From a virus, in the IMG/VR virus record IMGVR_UViG_3300027142_000023, positions 1-33,444 of that record: a stretch of DNA of 33,444 bases; one strand, written 5' to 3'. Position numbers and translations under genes: made by a program. The notes under the pieces were generated by a model, which did no database searches, was not told the origin of the DNA, and saw nothing but the letters and a program-made list of their open reading frames with translations. Of this stretch, positions 7,339-15,414 are shown piece after piece (position 1 is the first letter of the stretch; each line of letters begins with the position of its first letter).

Positions 7339-7764
7339 ATGACTGTAAAACTCGCACTATTGAAATCTGGCGAAGATGTAATCGCAGATATTAGAGAAGC
7401 AATTTCAGAAGAAACAAATAAAACTGTTTCTTATATTTTTTCTGACCCTTATGTCGTAAAACTGACTCGGCCACAAGTTTTGATGGAAGATTCAGAACAG
7501 TTAGAAACCAGAGCATATAATATCTCAGTATATCCTTGGATGCCCTTGTCCGATGATACTGATATCGCAATTAATCCAGATTGGGTGGTTACAATTGTAG
7601 AACCAGCAGCAACTTTAAAGAAATCTTATGAGGATAGAATGAATGGAAGAGGAAATCACAATGTCAATGGACCAAATGATGGGGGAACCAATGAAACAAC
7701 AAGTGATGTCAGACCCGACAGTTCAAGTTCTAATCTTAATGAATCAGTTGAATTTAATCACTGA
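7339..7764 (+). CDS. Conserved protein upstream of gp43, paralogue A
   Basis: 141 residues from ATG 7339; an in-frame GTG at 7330 is less likely. The core has TVKLALLKSGEDVIADIREA near the start and PWMPLSDDTDIAINPDWVV then TIVEPAATLKKSYEDRM near residues 70-105, a small beta-barrel-like pattern I recall from T4-like cyanophages just before gp43. The last 35 residues are Asn/Ser/Gly-rich and lie in the region that also encodes the next gene in another frame. It is clearly related to that next gene. Function unknown. Confidence 0.75.
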   Translation: MTVKLALLKSGEDVIADIREAISEETNKTVSYIFSDPYVVKLTRPQVLMEDSEQLETRAYNISVYPWMPLSDDTDIAINPDWVVTIVEPAATLKKSYEDRMNGRGNHNVNGPNDGGTNETTSDVRPDSSSSNLNESVEFNH

Positions 7765-7966
7765 AATTCAAGAAGTATTGGTTGATTTTGGAGAACCAAA
7801 TTGTAGGTTAATAAAACCATATTTGATTTCTGATGATGGAAGTCTTTCTCCTTGGTTAAAGGGAATTACAAATGACGAAGAAATTATGATGAGTTCAGAC
7901 AAGATTTTAACTCTTGTTGAACCGACTGGAAAATTACTTGATGAATACACTGAACTTGTAAAATGA
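7661..7966 (+). CDS. Conserved protein upstream of gp43, paralogue B
   Basis: 101 residues from ATG 7661, preceded by the SD-like GGAAGAGG at 7645-7652; ATG 7643 is an alternative. It aligns with the previous gene product: TVQVLILMNQLNLITEIQEV corresponds to its LALLKSGEDVIADIRE strand, and PWLKGITNDEEIMMSSDKIL then TLVEPTGKLLDEYTE correspond to its PW...VEP...SYED region. It starts 104 nt before the end of that gene in another frame and ends in an ATGA overlap with gp43. Conserved hypothetical; the tandem arrangement suggests duplication. Confidence 0.75.
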   Translation: MSMDQMMGEPMKQQVMSDPTVQVLILMNQLNLITEIQEVLVDFGEPNCRLIKPYLISDDGSLSPWLKGITNDEEIMMSSDKILTLVEPTGKLLDEYTELVK

Positions 7967-10458
7967 GATTTTATACCAACGTCTATGAAAAATTTAATAA
8001 AATGTTGGTTCGTGGTTATGAAGACGGTAGGTATTTTCAATCAGAAGAAGAGTTCCAACCAACTCTCTATGTGACTTCCAAAAAACAAAGTGAGTATAAG
8101 ACTCTTGATGGGTTGAGTGTTGAACCAATTCAACCTGGAAAGATTTCTGACTGCAAGGATTTTTTGAAGAAATATGAAAATGTAGAAGGATTTACTGTTT
8201 ACGGTAATGATAATTACAAAGCACAATATATTTCTGAAACTTATCCAGAAGATGAAATTAAGTTTGATATTAAGAAAATTCGTCTTGCAACAATCGACAT
8301 TGAGGTTGCTTCTGAAAATGGATTCCCAAATGTATTTGATTGTGCGGAAGAACTTCTAGCAATTACCTTACAAAATTACGCAACAAAGCATATTATTTGC
8401 TTTGCTTCTCGTCCTTATATTAATACTCGTAAGGATGTTATGTATGTTGAATGTAGGGATGAAATTGATTTGATTCAACACTTTCTCGCATTTTGGGAAA
8501 AGGAAACTCCTGATGTAATTACAGGTTGGAACTGTGAGTTGTATGATATTCCTTATATTGCTGGAAGAATTGATAGAATTCTCGGTGAAAAGGAAGCACG
8601 TCGTCTTTCTCCTTGGGGGAATATTCGAAGAAAAGAACTTGTAATTAAAGGAAGAGAACAAATCTCTTATGAAGTTGCTGGGGTTTCTGTTATTGATTAT
8701 CTTGACCTTTATAAGAAATTTACTTATAAGGCACAGGAATCTTATCGTCTAGACCATATTGCTAATGTTGAACTAGGTCAAAAGAAATTGGATCACTCTG
8801 AGTTTGAGACTTTTAAAGATTTTTATACAAAAGATTGGCAAAAGTTTATTGATTACAACATTCGAGACGTAGAACTTGTAGACCAATTGGAAGACAAGAT
8901 GAAACTCATCGAACTATGTTTTACGATGGCATATGATGCTAAGGTCAATTTCAATGATGTGTTCTTTCAGGTAAGAACTTGGGATGCAATCATTTATAAC
9001 TACTTAAAGAAAAGGAATATTGTTATTCCTCCTAAGGACCGTTCAGAAAAGAGTGATAAATTTGCGGGGGCATATGTCAAGGAACCGATTCCAGGAAAGT
9101 ATGATTGGGTTGTTTCTTTTGACCTTAATTCTCTTTATCCTCACCTTATTATGCAGTACAATATCTCACCAGAGACACTCTTGGAAGAAAGACATCCCAG
9201 CGCAACTGTTGAAAGGATATTAAATCGTCAAGTCAAATTTGATAATTATAATGAATATGCGATATGCCCGAATGGTGCAATGTATCGTAAAGATGTTCGT
9301 GGGTTTCTTCCAGAACTAATGGAGAAAATGTATAACGACCGTGTAATCTTCAAGAAAAAGATGTTGGTTGCGAAACAGCAATATGAAAAAACCAAGACAA
9401 AAGAATTGGAAAAGGAGATTGCAAGATGCAACAACATCCAAATGGCAAAAAAGATTTCTCTTAATAGTGCTTACGGTGCTATTGGAAATCAGTATTTCAG
9501 GTATTATAAACTAGCAAATGCCGAAGCAATCACAATGTCTGGACAAGTTTCCATTCGTTGGATTGAAGGTAAAATGAACTCATACTTAAACAAAATTCTT
9601 AAAACAAATGATGTTGATTATGTTATTGCTTCAGATACTGATTCTATCTATCTTAATATGGGTCCTTTTGTTGAGACTGTATACAAAGGAAGAGAAAAAA
9701 CTACTGAGGAAATTGTTGGGTTCCTTGATAAGGTCTGTAAGATGGAATTTGAAAAATATATTGAGAGTTCTTACCAAGAATTGGCGGACTATGTGAATGC
9801 TTACGACCAGAAGATGCAGATGAAACGGGAAAATATTGCTGACCGTGGAATCTGGACTGCCAAAAAGCGTTATATCTTGAATGTTTGGGATAGTGAAGGT
9901 GTTCGTTATGATGAACCTAAATTAAAGATTATGGGATTGGAAGCAGTTAAATCTTCTACTCCTGCTCCTTGTCGTCAAAAGATTAAAGATGCTCTTAAAA
10001 TTGTGATGACTAAAACAGAAGACGAACTGATTTCCTTTATAGATAATTTTCGTAAAACATTTAATCAACTTCCTCCAGAAGAAATTTCATTTCCACGTTC
10101 AATTAATGATGTGAATAAACATAAATCTTCATCGACTCTTTATAGTAAAGGAACTCCAATTCACGCAAGGGGAGCAATTCTTTATAATCATCTAATTAAA
10201 GAAAAGAAGTTGGATAAGAAGTATGCGAAAATTCAAAATGGGGAAAAGATTAAATTTTGTTATTTGAAACTTCCAAATCCAATTCACGAAAACGTAATTT
10301 CTTATATTCAAGAATTTCCAAAGGAATTTGGACTAGACAAATATATTGATTATGACCTACAATTCAGTAAAGCATTTTTGGAACCGATGAAAGTCATTTT
10401 GGATGCAATTAACTGGAAAGTGGAAAAAACTGTAAACTTAGAATCGTTTTTTAACTAA
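7963..10458 (+). CDS. 43: gp43-like family B DNA polymerase
   Basis: 831 residues, the replicative polymerase with 3'-5' proofreading. Exo I is [10 protein letters not shown] with Asp112 and Glu114. Exo II lies in [14 protein letters not shown] and Exo III in YNIRDVELV. Polymerase motif A is FDLNSLYP with Asp387, motif B is [17 protein letters not shown] (about 502-518), and motif C is ASDTDSIYL with Asp558 and Asp560. The C-terminus ESFFN is a plausible clamp-binding tail. It is slightly shorter than T4 gp43 (898), normal for marine T4-likes. No intein, although polymerases are frequent intein hosts. ATGA overlap upstream; the stop codon overlaps the uvsX ATG. Confidence 0.97.
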   Translation: MRFYTNVYEKFNKMLVRGYEDGRYFQSEEEFQPTLYVTSKKQSEYKTLDGLSVEPIQPGKISDCKDFLKKYENVEGFTVYGNDNYKAQYISETYPEDEIKFDIKKIRLATIDIEVASENGFPNVFDCAEELLAITLQNYATKHIICFASRPYINTRKDVMYVECRDEIDLIQHFLAFWEKETPDVITGWNCELYDIPYIAGRIDRILGEKEARRLSPWGNIRRKELVIKGREQISYEVAGVSVIDYLDLYKKFTYKAQESYRLDHIANVELGQKKLDHSEFETFKDFYTKDWQKFIDYNIRDVELVDQLEDKMKLIELCFTMAYDAKVNFNDVFFQVRTWDAIIYNYLKKRNIVIPPKDRSEKSDKFAGAYVKEPIPGKYDWVVSFDLNSLYPHLIMQYNISPETLLEERHPSATVERILNRQVKFDNYNEYAICPNGAMYRKDVRGFLPELMEKMYNDRVIFKKKMLVAKQQYEKTKTKELEKEIARCNNIQMAKKISLNSAYGAIGNQYFRYYKLANAEAITMSGQVSIRWIEGKMNSYLNKILKTNDVDYVIASDTDSIYLNMGPFVETVYKGREKTTEEIVGFLDKVCKMEFEKYIESSYQELADYVNAYDQKMQMKRENIADRGIWTAKKRYILNVWDSEGVRYDEPKLKIMGLEAVKSSTPAPCRQKIKDALKIVMTKTEDELISFIDNFRKTFNQLPPEEISFPRSINDVNKHKSSSTLYSKGTPIHARGAILYNHLIKEKKLDKKYAKIQNGEKIKFCYLKLPNPIHENVISYIQEFPKEFGLDKYIDYDLQFSKAFLEPMKVILDAINWKVEKTVNLESFFN

Positions 10459-11462
10459 TGGATTTTTTAAAAGATATTGTAAAAGAAATTGGCGGAGAAT
10501 ATGCATCTCTTGCCTCGGATATTGATGAAACTGAGACTTATGTTGACACGGGTTCGTATATTTTTAATGCACTGGTTTCAGGTAGCATATTTGGTGGTGT
10601 ATCTGGGAATAAAATTACTGCTATTGCTGGAGAGTCTTCTACTGGAAAAACTTTCTTCTCTCTCGCTGTGGTTAAGAATTTTCTTGATACTCACTCCGAT
10701 GGTTATTGTCTCTACTTTGATACTGAGGCTGCAGTAACAAAATCAATGCTCGAAAGTAGAGGACTTGATGTTTCTAGAATTGTAGTTATTAATGTAGTTA
10801 CAATTGAGGAGTTTAGATCAAAGGCACTCAAAGCAGTTGATTTATATCAAAAGAAAAAACCAGAAGAACGTAAACCTTGTATGTTTGTTCTTGATAGTCT
10901 TGGTATGCTTTCTACAACGAAAGAAATTGAAGATAGTTTGAATGACAAGCAGGTAAGGGATATGACTAAATCCCAATTGGTGAAAGGTGCTTTCCGTATG
11001 CTTACTCTTAAACTGGGTCAAGTAAACATTCCAATGATTGTGACTAATCACACTTATGATGTTGTGGGTTCTTATGTTCCTATGAAAGAAATGAGTGGTG
11101 GTTCTGGTCTTAAATATGCAGCATCTTCTATCATTTATCTTTCTAAGAAAAAAGAAAAGGATGGAACAGAAGTTGTTGGCAATATCATCAAATGTAAGAC
11201 ACAAAAGTCTCGTTTGAGTAAAGAAAACAAAGAAGTGGAGGTGCGTTTGTATTATGATGAACGTGGTCTTGATAAGTATTATGGTCTTCTTGATCTTGCT
11301 GAAAAGTATGAAATCTTTAAGAAGGTGGGAACTCGTTATGATGTCGGAGATGGCACAACTCAATTTGGAAAAACTATTAATGAAAATCCAGAGAAATATT
11401 TCACACCAGAAGTGATGCAAGCAATTGATGAAGCAGCAAAAAAGGAATTTTCTTATGGATAA
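10458..11462 (+). CDS. uvsX: UvsX-like RecA-family recombinase
   Basis: 334 residues. Walker A is GESSTGKTF with Gly58 and Lys64, and Walker B lies in [11 protein letters not shown] (about 135-145). The segment [20 protein letters not shown] matches the UvsX L2/central region. The protein catalyses strand exchange to prime T4-type recombination-dependent replication. It is shorter than T4 UvsX (391), as in cyanophages. Its ATG overlaps the gp43 stop, and its stop overlaps the next ATG (TAATGG), so the three genes are likely co-translated. Confidence 0.94.
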   Translation: MDFLKDIVKEIGGEYASLASDIDETETYVDTGSYIFNALVSGSIFGGVSGNKITAIAGESSTGKTFFSLAVVKNFLDTHSDGYCLYFDTEAAVTKSMLESRGLDVSRIVVINVVTIEEFRSKALKAVDLYQKKKPEERKPCMFVLDSLGMLSTTKEIEDSLNDKQVRDMTKSQLVKGAFRMLTLKLGQVNIPMIVTNHTYDVVGSYVPMKEMSGGSGLKYAASSIIYLSKKKEKDGTEVVGNIIKCKTQKSRLSKENKEVEVRLYYDERGLDKYYGLLDLAEKYEIFKKVGTRYDVGDGTTQFGKTINENPEKYFTPEVMQAIDEAAKKEFSYG

Positions 11463-12013
11463 TGGAAAATATTCGAGTTATAAAAACTGGAATTGATGTA
11501 TCTAAAATATTAGAACAAATAAAACAATATCCAGAGGACTGGGGATCACAAAAGAATATTAAAGATAAAAAAATAGAACAACTTGACCCAACAAAATATA
11601 CTGTTACAGTTGATGTTCTTCAGTTGATAATTGGTGGAATAGAAAAGGAAGGACAATATGTTGGTGATACTGAAATTTGTATTCAAACACCAGCATATGA
11701 AAAGCACACAGAAGTTCTTAAATTCTTAAAGACATATTTTAAAAAAATACGTCGTTGTGCTTTTCTCTCTTTACCTGTTGGGGAGATTGTTGGAACTCAT
11801 ATCGATGAGGGAACTTATTATCTTACAAAGGATAGATATCACCTTTCCATTCAAGGAAAATACAGGTATAGTGTGGGGGATGAAACTGTGATTGTTGAAC
11901 CTGGAACCTTCTTTTGGTTTAACAATAAACTTCCCCATAGTGCTGAAAATATTGGTGATGAAGTCAGAATTACTTTTGTATTTGATGCTCCACACCATAA
12001 ACGAAATCCATAG
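11462..12013 (+). CDS. Asp/Asn beta-hydroxylase-type 2OG-Fe(II) oxygenase
   Basis: 183 residues. The C-terminal half carries the iron facial triad expected of aspartyl/asparaginyl beta-hydroxylases: His113 and Asp115 in GTHIDEG, and His159 in NKLPHSAEN. Arg169 in EVRITFVFD is a likely 2-oxoglutarate anchor. Between them, DRYHLSIQGKYRYSVGDETV and the FFWFNNKLPHS strand follow the family pattern. The substrate is unknown; the family hydroxylates protein side chains or free amino acids. It sits between uvsX and gp41 in the replication operon and overlaps uvsX by one base. Marine T4-likes carry many 2OG oxygenases, but this type is less usual. Confidence 0.85.
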   Translation: MENIRVIKTGIDVSKILEQIKQYPEDWGSQKNIKDKKIEQLDPTKYTVTVDVLQLIIGGIEKEGQYVGDTEICIQTPAYEKHTEVLKFLKTYFKKIRRCAFLSLPVGEIVGTHIDEGTYYLTKDRYHLSIQGKYRYSVGDETVIVEPGTFFWFNNKLPHSAENIGDEVRITFVFDAPHHKRNP

Positions 12014-12024
12014 ATAGAGGAGTA

Positions 12025-12660
12025 ATGGAAAAAGTCGAAACTACTATTTTGAGAAATTTACTTTTCAATAATGATTATTGTAGAAAAGTATTACCTTTTA
12101 TTAAAAATGAATATTTTGAAAATCTTCACGAGAAAGTAGTTTTTGAAGAGATTTGTAAATTCATTGTTGCCTATGAACAACTAGCAACAAAAGAAGTTCT
12201 TTTGATTGAAACAGAAAAAAGAACTGATATTACAGAAGATACTTACAAAATTATTTGTGATTATATTTCTAAACTTGATGATGCACCAGCAGATAAACAG
12301 TGGTTGATAGATACTACTGAAAAGTGGTGTAAAGATCGAGCAATTTATCTTGCTCTTATGGAAAGTATTAAAATTGCTGACGGGCAAGATGAAAAGAAAT
12401 CTAGAGATTCCATTCCAACAATTTTACAAGAAGCACTTGCTATTGGATTTGATAGCCACATTGGACACGATTACCTAAAAGATTACCAAGAACGATATGA
12501 CTCTTATCACAGAAAAGAAGACAAAATCCCATTTGATTTGGAATATTTTAACAAAATTACCAAAGGGGGTCTTCCTAACAAAACTCTTAATATCGCACTT
12601 GCTGGTTGTGTTCATCCAGAAACCAAAGTTAAAATTAGGTTTAGGAAGTTAAAACTATAA
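12025..12660 (+). CDS. 41: gp41-like replicative helicase, N-terminal half fused to split N-intein
   Basis: 211 residues: 194 of helicase (N-terminal domain and linker, ending NKTLNIALAG) plus a 17-residue N-intein. DnaB-family gp41 unwinds DNA at the fork and recruits gp61 primase. The extein stops in the middle of the Walker A motif; the remaining TGVGKS is encoded at 14611 after the C-intein. Alone this half has no ATP site. An SD-like GAGGAG (12017-12022) precedes the ATG. It is the last gene of the gp43-uvsX-hydroxylase unit before the insertion. Joined halves give 461 residues, close to T4 gp41 (475), so nothing of the helicase seems lost. Confidence 0.92.
   Translation: MEKVETTILRNLLFNNDYCRKVLPFIKNEYFENLHEKVVFEEICKFIVAYEQLATKEVLLIETEKRTDITEDTYKIICDYISKLDDAPADKQWLIDTTEKWCKDRAIYLALMESIKIADGQDEKKSRDSIPTILQEALAIGFDSHIGHDYLKDYQERYDSYHRKEDKIPFDLEYFNKITKGGLPNKTLNIALAGCVHPETKVKIRFRKLKL
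12607..12657 (+). other. Split intein N-fragment in gp41 (17 aa)
   Basis: It starts at the Cys codon 12607 following ALAG and reads CVHPETKVKIRFRKLKL before the TAA. CVHPETKV is a standard intein block A with nucleophilic Cys1. A fragment this short places it in the atypically split class, where the N-intein is about 16-25 residues and the rest, including block B, is on the C-fragment. The class is known from phage metagenomes. Confidence 0.88.
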
Positions 12661-12663
12661 ATA
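12656..12663 (+). promoter_or_regulatory. T4-type late promoter inside gp41 N-half stop
   Basis: TATAAATA overlaps the TAA stop of the N-half and lies 22 nt before the ATG at 12686. Confidence 0.8.
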
Positions 12664-12685
12664 AAATTATAAAATAAAAAAAAAG

Positions 12686-13459
12686 ATGAACTCACAAGAA
12701 ATTCGTGCCCTTCAAGAAGCATATATGGAAGTTGTTGAAGGTGCCGAAGGAGGAAGATTTCAGTATAATCAGAGACACGGACGACCTTTAATAACTCCAG
12801 AATTATCACAAAGCAGAAGTAGTCAAGGAACTCTTGGTGGTGTTACTTATGTAAGAGGACCACAGAGATTACCAAAAAGTAAGCGCAAATACGACAGACA
12901 AGTATTATCAGGAGTTCGTGCCGCAAGTAAGCAAGAAAAGGAAAGAGCAAGGAAAAGAATGGGTATAACGGAAGACATTTACGACATCATCCTCTCACAC
13001 TTACTTGATGAAGGATATGCCGAAACCCCAGAAGCAGCAGAAGCAATTATGGTGAATATGAGTGAAGATTGGAGAGATGATATTATGGAGAAAGAAGATA
13101 GTGAATATGAAAAAGCATCTGATGCAGCATTAGATTCAAGATATGGATATGGTAGAGCATCTGGTGATAAGCGTTCTTTTGGTAGGGCAGCAAATCGTTC
13201 CTCTGCTGCTGCTGCTCTTCGTGCGATTAGAAGAGGATTAAGAAGTGGAAGTGGCACTTCAAGAGAAGCAGGTGCTGATGCAGTTCATCAGGGATGGGCA
13301 AAAACTGCGAGAACAAGCACAGACCAAACACCAGAAAAGAAAGCAAAAAGAGCAAAACTTGCAGATACTCCATACTCCCAACTTCCTGATGATGAGAAGG
13401 AAAAGGATAGAGTATCTTTTGATGCCGTAAGAGCAACTTATAACAGGAATAAAAGATGA
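12686..13459 (+). CDS. Putative internal/structural protein inserted between gp41 halves
   Basis: 257 residues, basic, rich in Arg/Ala/Ser/Lys. It begins MNSQEIRALQEAYMEVVEGA, an amphipathic helix with a possible gp21-type site (Leu-Gln-Glu). Residues 96-134 (EDIYDIILSHLLDEGYAETP onward to MSEDWRDDIME) form a helical module shared with two other late proteins in this window. No enzyme motif is seen. It has its own late promoter and a terminator after it. I call it a late virion or prohead protein by family resemblance only. Its place inside a fractured replication gene is unusual. Confidence 0.72.
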   Translation: MNSQEIRALQEAYMEVVEGAEGGRFQYNQRHGRPLITPELSQSRSSQGTLGGVTYVRGPQRLPKSKRKYDRQVLSGVRAASKQEKERARKRMGITEDIYDIILSHLLDEGYAETPEAAEAIMVNMSEDWRDDIMEKEDSEYEKASDAALDSRYGYGRASGDKRSFGRAANRSSAAAALRAIRRGLRSGSGTSREAGADAVHQGWAKTARTSTDQTPEKKAKRAKLADTPYSQLPDDEKEKDRVSFDAVRATYNRNKR

Positions 13460-13485
13460 TTTGATAAAATCATAAAATCTTTTTC

Positions 13486-13512
13486 AACCACTCACTTATT
13501 GAGTGGTTTTTT
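13486..13512 (+). terminator. Convergent terminator inside the gp41 fracture
   Basis: A perfect 9-bp stem AACCACTCA / TGAGTGGTT (13486-13494 and 13500-13508), 5-nt loop, T-run on the + strand. On the - strand the hairpin is followed by only a short A/T stretch, so it is mainly for the rightward gene, though it may help stop the leftward HNH transcript. Confidence 0.88.
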
Positions 13513-13532
13513 ATTCATATCAATTTTAACTA

Positions 13533-14195
13533 TTATTTTTTAACTTTAGAATTTGGTGCTGGTTCTCCAGTTCCAAATTTCCAACCCTCGTTTGACTTCA
13601 TATCAACATCTTCTGGAAGTATTCTTTTCCATCCTTTTGTTCCTGGTAAGTGCATTACCTTCTTACCTTTGTGTGCTTTTCCTCCAAGAGATGCTCTTTC
13701 TTGTCTTCCTTGATTGGATGCCCAGTAATTAAATTCTTTTGATGCTCTCTTCTTGCCTCCAAGAGATGCTCTTTCCTTTCTGCCTTCTTCTGTGCTCCAA
13801 TAATAAAAATTTTTAACTTTATCATTTAAATATTCTTGTTTTTGAGTTTCTATTCCTCTAATCATCCATTCTTTTCTTTCTTCTACTGGTGTTGAAAAGA
13901 AACCAAGTTGATTATCTCTACAAAACTCTCCTATTATTTTTCTGTGTTGAGGTGATAAGTTTGCTCCCAACATTTTCATAGATCTTAAATCATTTGGATT
14001 TTTGTAAATCTTCCAAAGTAAATAATGTGCTATGATATGTTCTCTAACATTCAAGTATGTAAGGTTGCAATCATCATCTGTTCCTCCCATATGTTTAGGA
14101 ACAATATGGTGTTCGTGTAGTCCTGAATATTTTTTATAGTTTTCTCTTCTTGACTTATTACCTTCACATAGGTTAGAATAGATACGATCAAACAT
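13533..14195 (-). CDS. HNH homing endonuclease, antisense inside the gp41 fracture
   Basis: 220 residues. The HNH motif is HEHHIVPKHMGGTDDDCNLT at about residues 27-46, followed by NVREHIIAHYLLWKIYKN, the usual zinc-less phage HNH layout. The C-terminal half has two copies of a FYYWSTEEGRKERASLGGK-like unit, probably DNA-binding, then GWKRI and GWKFG segments. It is transcribed opposite to gp41 from its own late promoter. It probably cleaves unfractured or intein-less gp41 alleles and so drives spread of the split locus, as proposed for fractured genes with nucleases in other phage data. That function is inferred. Confidence 0.9.
   Translation of the reverse strand: MFDRIYSNLCEGNKSRRENYKKYSGLHEHHIVPKHMGGTDDDCNLTYLNVREHIIAHYLLWKIYKNPNDLRSMKMLGANLSPQHRKIIGEFCRDNQLGFFSTPVEERKEWMIRGIETQKQEYLNDKVKNFYYWSTEEGRKERASLGGKKRASKEFNYWASNQGRQERASLGGKAHKGKKVMHLPGTKGWKRILPEDVDMKSNEGWKFGTGEPAPNSKVKK
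13681..13775 (-). repeat. 20-nt direct repeat in HNH gene (ERASLGG units)
   Basis: CCTCCAAGAGATGCTCTTTC occurs at 13681-13700 and 13756-13775 (+ strand), each encoding ERASLGG. The repeated DNA marks a duplicated binding module. Confidence 0.85.
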
Positions 14196-14223
14196 TCCCT
14201 GTCCCTGCTACTGCTAATACTAT

Positions 14224-14231
14224 TATTTATA
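14224..14231 (-). promoter_or_regulatory. T4-type late promoter for the HNH gene
   Basis: TATAAATA on the minus strand, 28 nt upstream of the HNH ATG; a CAGGGA SD (about 14196-14201) precedes that ATG. It lies only 4 nt from the divergent gp41 C-half start codon. Confidence 0.78.
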
Positions 14232-14235
14232 TAAA

Positions 14236-14610
14236 ATGTGGATTGAAAAAGAAACAACAATTGCTGAAATCAAAACATTACTTGATAATGGATATGAGGT
14301 AGAAGTTGATTCGCCTGATGGATATGTTCCAGTCAATTTCTTCATTAACAAAGGAATGTATGATGAATATGTTTTAAAGGTTGATGATGGAGAACCTGTG
14401 AGATGTAATGCTGACCATTTATTTGAAACATCTTTTGGGTGGATGAAAGCATCACACCTTTATGAAAAATATAAGACAAATCATTTTATAACTAAAAATG
14501 GTTATAAACTTGGAAGTGTCTTTAAGACAGGAAATCAAATACCTATTGTTGATATTAATGTAAATCATCCAAATCATAGGTATTATACTAATGGTGTTTC
14601 TTCTCACAAT
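14236..14610 (+). other. Split intein C-fragment in gp41 (125 aa)
   Basis: It runs from MWIEKETTIAEIK to TNGVSSHN, with penultimate His and terminal Asn at 14605-14610 and Thr as the +1 extein residue. Block B-like RCNADHLFETSFGW (about residues 54-67) supplies the conserved His. Block F/G is IPIVDINVNHPNHRYYTNGV followed by SSHN. No endonuclease domain is present within it. Confidence 0.9.
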
Positions 14611-15414
14611 ACAGGTGTAGGTAAATCCTTGTTTATGTGCCATGTGGCTAGCTCCGTGTTGCTCCAAGGACGGAACGTATTGTACATTACGCTTGAAATG
14701 GCAGAGGAGAAAATTGCTGAACGAATTGACGCAAATCTCTTAAATGTTAATATCAAAGATATTGAAACATTGCCAAAAGTAATGTTTGATACGAAAGTAA
14801 ATAATATTGCGAAGAAAACACAAGGAACTCTGATTATCAAAGAGTATCCAACTGCTTCGGCACACGCAGGTCATTTTAGAGCACTTCTTAATGAACTCTC
14901 TCTTAAGAAATCATTTAAACCTGATATTATTTTCATTGACTACCTTAATATTTGTGGGTCCTCAAGATATAAGAGTAATTTTTCAGTCAATTCTTACTCT
15001 TATGTCAAAGCAATTGCGGAAGAACTTCGTGGTCTTGCAGTTGAAGCAAATGTTCCAATTGTTTCCGCTACCCAGACTACTCGTAGTGGTTTTTCTAGCT
15101 CCGATCCTGACCTTACTGATACTAGTGAATCCTTTGGTCTTCCTGCTACTGCTGACCTTATGTTTGCCCTTATTAGCACAGAAGAGTTGGAGGGGTTGGG
15201 ACAGATTATGGTGAAACAATTGAAGAACCGTTATTCTTCAACTGATAAATATAAGAGGTTTGTTGTTGGTGTTGATAGAGAAAAAATGCGTCTCTATGAT
15301 TGCGAACAATCTGCACAAAAAGATATTATTAATTCTGGAAAAGATGAGGAATACGAATCACCAGAAAGAAATAGTGAATCAAAAACTAATAAATTTTCTG
15401 GATTTAAATTCTAA
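14236..15414 (+). CDS. 41: gp41-like replicative helicase, C-terminal half with split C-intein
   Basis: 392 residues: a 125-residue C-intein, then 267 of helicase. The extein opens TGVGKSLFMCHVASSVLLQG, completing Walker A. It continues with NVLYITLEMAEEKIAERIDA, Walker B in DIIFIDYLNICG, the SATQTTRSGF motif and the MVKQLKNRYSST segment of RecA/DnaB-fold helicases. The C-terminus is KTNKFSGFKF. After trans-splicing with the half ending at 12606 the helicase would be complete. There is no obvious SD before the ATG, and the + strand terminator at 13486 separates it from the N-half, so how it is transcribed is unclear. The stop overlaps the next ATG (TAATG). Confidence 0.93.
   Translation: MWIEKETTIAEIKTLLDNGYEVEVDSPDGYVPVNFFINKGMYDEYVLKVDDGEPVRCNADHLFETSFGWMKASHLYEKYKTNHFITKNGYKLGSVFKTGNQIPIVDINVNHPNHRYYTNGVSSHNTGVGKSLFMCHVASSVLLQGRNVLYITLEMAEEKIAERIDANLLNVNIKDIETLPKVMFDTKVNNIAKKTQGTLIIKEYPTASAHAGHFRALLNELSLKKSFKPDIIFIDYLNICGSSRYKSNFSVNSYSYVKAIAEELRGLAVEANVPIVSATQTTRSGFSSSDPDLTDTSESFGLPATADLMFALISTEELEGLGQIMVKQLKNRYSSTDKYKRFVVGVDREKMRLYDCEQSAQKDIINSGKDEEYESPERNSESKTNKFSGFKF

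Noticed and set aside
10842-11420. Long minus-strand open frame of 192 codons opposite uvsX
   Set aside because: His/Phe/Ile/Thr-rich shadow of the uvsX reading frame with no recognisable motif or ribosome site.
12607-14610. Group I or II intron interrupting gp41
   Set aside because: Both halves end in recognisable intein motifs (Cys1 block A; terminal His-Asn) fused in frame to the exteins. The gap holds complete genes, a terminator and promoters, and I see no intron core.
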